8,152 bases of DNA from Oscillospiraceae bacterium (GTDB lineage Bacteria; Bacillota_A; Clostridia; Oscillospirales; JAAYXM01). The DNA lies in the NCBI GenBank assembly GCA_017532355.1, contig JAFXJK010000010.1:1-8152 (forward strand), written 5' to 3'. The notes beneath the pieces were generated by a model. It had not been told where the DNA came from. It was given only the letters and a program-made list of their open reading frames with translations, and did not search any database. Shown piece after piece: positions 6,872 through 8,152 of the stretch; the first letter of the stretch is position 1, and each line of letters opens with the position of its first letter. The position numbers were made by a program, and so were the translations under genes.

Positions 6872-6879
6872 AAAGGAGA
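6872..6879 (+). promoter_or_regulatory. Strong ribosome binding site fixing a GTG start
   Basis: AAAGGAGA at 6872-6879 lies 7 bases before GTG at 6887. This excludes the far-upstream in-frame ATG at 6749, whose extra 46 codons would run through the hpf coding sequence and the terminator hairpin. Confidence 0.85.
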
Positions 6880-6886
6880 TGTTTCT

Positions 6887-7429
6887 GTGCTGCGCGACCT
6901 TTGGACACTTTTCTGCCTATTCTTTAAAATCGGTGCTTTTACATTTGGCGGCGGATACGCTATGATACCTGTTTTTGAACGCGAATTCGTTCACGACCGA
7001 GGATGGATAACAAGCGAAGATATGCTCAACTACGTCGCTATAAGCCAATCAACCCCTGGCGTTATTGCCGTTAATATGGCGACCTTTATCGGCTATCGCA
7101 GAAGAAAATTCTGGGGCGCACTTGTTTCCACACTCGGAGTTATTCTCCCCTCCCTCATAATCATAACGATACTTGCCGCATTTGTTTCAAACTTTCACGA
7201 ATACATTTATGTTCAGAAGGCACTCAAGGGGATAAACATCGCAGTTGCTGTCATTCTCGTCTCTGCGGTATGGAATCTCGGAAAGAAGTCGATCACCGAT
7301 ATAATAGGCTTTATTCTCGCGCTCATCGCCTTTGTCTCGGTTGCGTTTTTTAACGTTAACAGCATCTGGCTCATTCTCTTCGCACTTGTCGTCGGAATAG
7401 CCGTCAAAGGAGGTAAGAAGCAGAAATGA
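6887..7429 (+). CDS. Short-chain CHR family membrane transporter, subunit 1
   Basis: This is an integral membrane protein of the CHR family (chromate ion transporter, ChrA), in the short single-domain form of about 180 residues that is normally encoded as a tandem pair. Two family signatures are visible: KIGAFTFGGGYAMIP at 14-28, and ISQSTPGVIAVNMATFIGY at 52-70. Hydrophobic segments follow at about 78-100 (containing the conserved L-P-S), 116-131 and 139-174, and the C-terminus is basic (GGKKQK). The signature has PGV where the partner has the common PGP. The loop Y70-R-R-R-K74 is strongly basic, unlike its partner. Translation starts at GTG 6887; the stop overlaps the next start by 4 bases (ATGA). 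CHR proteins can export chromate, but in gut-type anaerobes the natural substrate is unclear. I see no sulfate or chromate regulator nearby. Confidence 0.88.
   Translation: MLRDLWTLFCLFFKIGAFTFGGGYAMIPVFEREFVHDRGWITSEDMLNYVAISQSTPGVIAVNMATFIGYRRRKFWGALVSTLGVILPSLIIITILAAFVSNFHEYIYVQKALKGINIAVAVILVSAVWNLGKKSITDIIGFILALIAFVSVAFFNVNSIWLILFALVVGIAVKGGKKQK
7406..7414 (+). promoter_or_regulatory. Perfect Shine-Dalgarno for the second CHR gene, inside the first
   Basis: AAAGGAGGT lies within the last codons of the first CHR gene, 11 bases before the ATG at 7426. Together with the ATGA stop/start overlap it points to coupled, near 1:1 synthesis of the two subunits. Confidence 0.8.
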
Positions 7430-7986
7430 ATCTATTTACTCTTTGCCTCAACTTCTTCCTCACGGGACTTTTTGCAATCGGCGGCGGCCTTGCCGCAATA
7501 CCGATTATGGAGCAATTTTTCGTTGATACAGGTGTTATAAGCAGCGAAATGTTTTATAACATGGTTGCAATAAGCGAATCCACGCCCGGTCCGATTGGCG
7601 TAAATATGGCAACATATATAGGATTTGAAACCTTCGGAGTTCTCGGCGGAATTCTTACCACTCTTTCGCTCGTCCTCCCGTCCTTCGTCATAATCCTTAT
7701 AATTGCGAAAACTTTTTTTGCCATTGCCGATAAGCCACTCGTCAAAAACGCACTTTACGGAATACGAGCTGCAGTTTGCGGACTTATCGCTTGCGCCGCC
7801 TGGAGCGTATTGTGCGTAACGATTATTACACCTGATACTTTTCTCAGCGTGCCGTCATTCTTCACGCTTTTTGATTTCCGGCAGCTTATAATCTTCGCAG
7901 TTATCTTTGCACTGTATAATATCTTTAAAAAGCACCCGATTCTATACGTTCTCTTCGGTGCCGTCTGCGGAATGGTATTTCTTTAA
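7426..7986 (+). CDS. Short-chain CHR family membrane transporter, subunit 2
   Basis: This is the second half of the short CHR pair, 186 residues. The signatures are GLFAIGGGLAAIPIMEQFF from residue 14, and ISESTPGPIGVNMATYIGF at 49-67 with the canonical PGP. Hydrophobic segments lie at about 73-99 (with L84-P-S86), 109-132 and 150-186. Unlike subunit 1, the loop after the second signature (FETFGV) has no basic cluster, while a KK pair sits late (IFKKHP). This is consistent with opposite membrane orientation and a heterodimer. The start overlaps the upstream stop and has a perfect ribosome site. The stop is followed at once by a weak 7-bp hairpin and then by a very strong terminator at 8076-8114. 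Substrate unknown; chromate or a related oxyanion is the family default. Confidence 0.88.
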   Translation: MNLFTLCLNFFLTGLFAIGGGLAAIPIMEQFFVDTGVISSEMFYNMVAISESTPGPIGVNMATYIGFETFGVLGGILTTLSLVLPSFVIILIIAKTFFAIADKPLVKNALYGIRAAVCGLIACAAWSVLCVTIITPDTFLSVPSFFTLFDFRQLIIFAVIFALYNIFKKHPILYVLFGAVCGMVFL

Positions 7987-7994
7987 GAACAAAT

Positions 7995-8023
7995 AAAAAA
8001 GCTGTTCTTCTCAAGGCCACAGC
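7995..8023 (-). terminator. Possible minus-strand terminator hairpin
   Basis: On the minus strand GCTGT and ACAGC pair (+ positions 8001-8005 and 8019-8023) with an inner CTT/AAG pairing (8007-8009, 8013-8015), followed by six U (the + strand A-run at 7995-8000). The stem is short and loopy. An alternative 7-bp pairing, AAGAACA (7985-7991) with TGTTCTT (8003-8009), competes with it. Confidence 0.3.
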
Positions 8024-8040
8024 CACATAAGGCAGTTTTG

Positions 8041-8149
8041 CCCCGAAAAACATCCTTTTGGCGAATTTCTTCGTTAAAAAAGCGAGCTAACCGTCAGGTT
8101 ATGCTCGCTTTTTTGCCTTGAACTTCATCCAAAATTAAGCCTTTCGGGG
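8041..8149. repeat. Imperfect nested palindrome around a terminator
   Basis: The outer arms CCCCGAAA (8041-8048) and TTTCGGGG (8142-8149) are exact reverse complements. Inside them GGC (8060-8062) pairs with GCC (8139-8141), and AATTT (8064-8068) with AAATT (8132-8136). The strong terminator hairpin (8076-8114) is at the centre. The 11-base segment AACATCCTTTT is unpaired on the left side only. It could be a structured RNA, a palindromic repeat element, or the 3' region of a convergent gene; the sequence alone does not decide. Confidence 0.4.
8076..8114. terminator. Strong bidirectional intrinsic terminator
   Basis: The arm AAAAAAGCGAGC (8076-8087) pairs with GCTCGCTTTTTT (8103-8114). The stem continues inward as TAACC (8088-8092) with GGTTA (8097-8101), with one bulged T at 8102 and a GTCA loop: 17 base pairs in all. 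Six T follow the GC-rich stem on both strands, so it can stop transcription of the CHR pair from the left and of a convergent unit from the right. Confidence 0.9.
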
Positions 8150-8152
8150 TGC

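Noticed and set aside
6749..6886. In-frame ATG at 6749 extending the first CHR protein by 46 residues
   Set aside because: The extension overlaps hpf coding sequence and runs through the terminator hairpin. The extra peptide does not resemble the family, and GTG 6887 has a strong, well-spaced ribosome site.
8097..8152. Minus-strand peptide tail TPKGLILDEVQGKKASIT ending inside the terminator loop
   Set aside because: Only 18 residues are visible and they match no family I recognise. The other two minus frames also end with equally plausible stops, so a coding end cannot be assigned.
7987..8152. Known ncRNA (RNase P, tmRNA, SRP or 6S RNA) at the right edge
   Set aside because: None of their conserved sequence cores is recognisable on either strand. 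The only support is secondary-structure potential.

Overview
The window looks like chromosomal housekeeping sequence from an anaerobic, low-to-moderate G+C Firmicute, most likely class Clostridia. The reasons are the gene families (long-form hibernation factor, Sua5-type TsaC, two-subunit iron-sulfur fumarase, M18 aminopeptidase, paired short CHR genes), the strong AGGAGG-like ribosome sites, the sigma-A promoters with TATAAT boxes and the AT-rich intergenic gaps. All recognisable genes lie on the + strand. I found no insertion sequence, CRISPR array, tRNA or rRNA.

Region 1 (1-152) is the coiled-coil C-terminal tail of a probable ABC-F ATPase. Region 2 (153-6164) is a tightly packed six-gene transcription unit behind a sigma-A-like extended -10 promoter. 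Its order is prfA (release factor 1), tsaC/sua5 (t6A tRNA modification), coaE (last step of coenzyme A synthesis), an M18 metallo-aminopeptidase, trxB (thioredoxin reductase) and the alpha subunit of an iron-sulfur fumarase. Gaps between these genes are 2 to 15 bases. The unit ends at a perfect 10-bp inverted repeat that overlaps the fumarase stop codon. The fumarase beta-subunit gene, normally next door, is absent from this window.

Region 3 (6165-6858) holds the ribosome hibernation factor gene hpf. It has its own near-consensus promoter, an 8-bp palindrome touching the -10 box, a small hairpin at the predicted mRNA 5' end, and a 13-bp terminator-like hairpin after the stop. Region 4 (6872-7986) is a translationally coupled pair of short CHR (chromate-transporter family) membrane proteins; the first starts at a GTG.

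Region 5 (7987-8152) has no gene that I can support. It holds a very strong terminator that works in either direction, nested inside a larger imperfect palindrome whose arms reach the window edge. A second weaker hairpin is oriented for minus-strand termination. This suggests convergent transcription, a structured RNA or a palindromic repeat element.

The genes form a basic-metabolism and translation cluster rather than an evident new system. The points most worth a second look are the orphan fumarase subunit, the nested palindrome at the right end, the regulatory layout in front of hpf, and an Arg-to-Tyr change in the thioredoxin reductase C-terminal motif.
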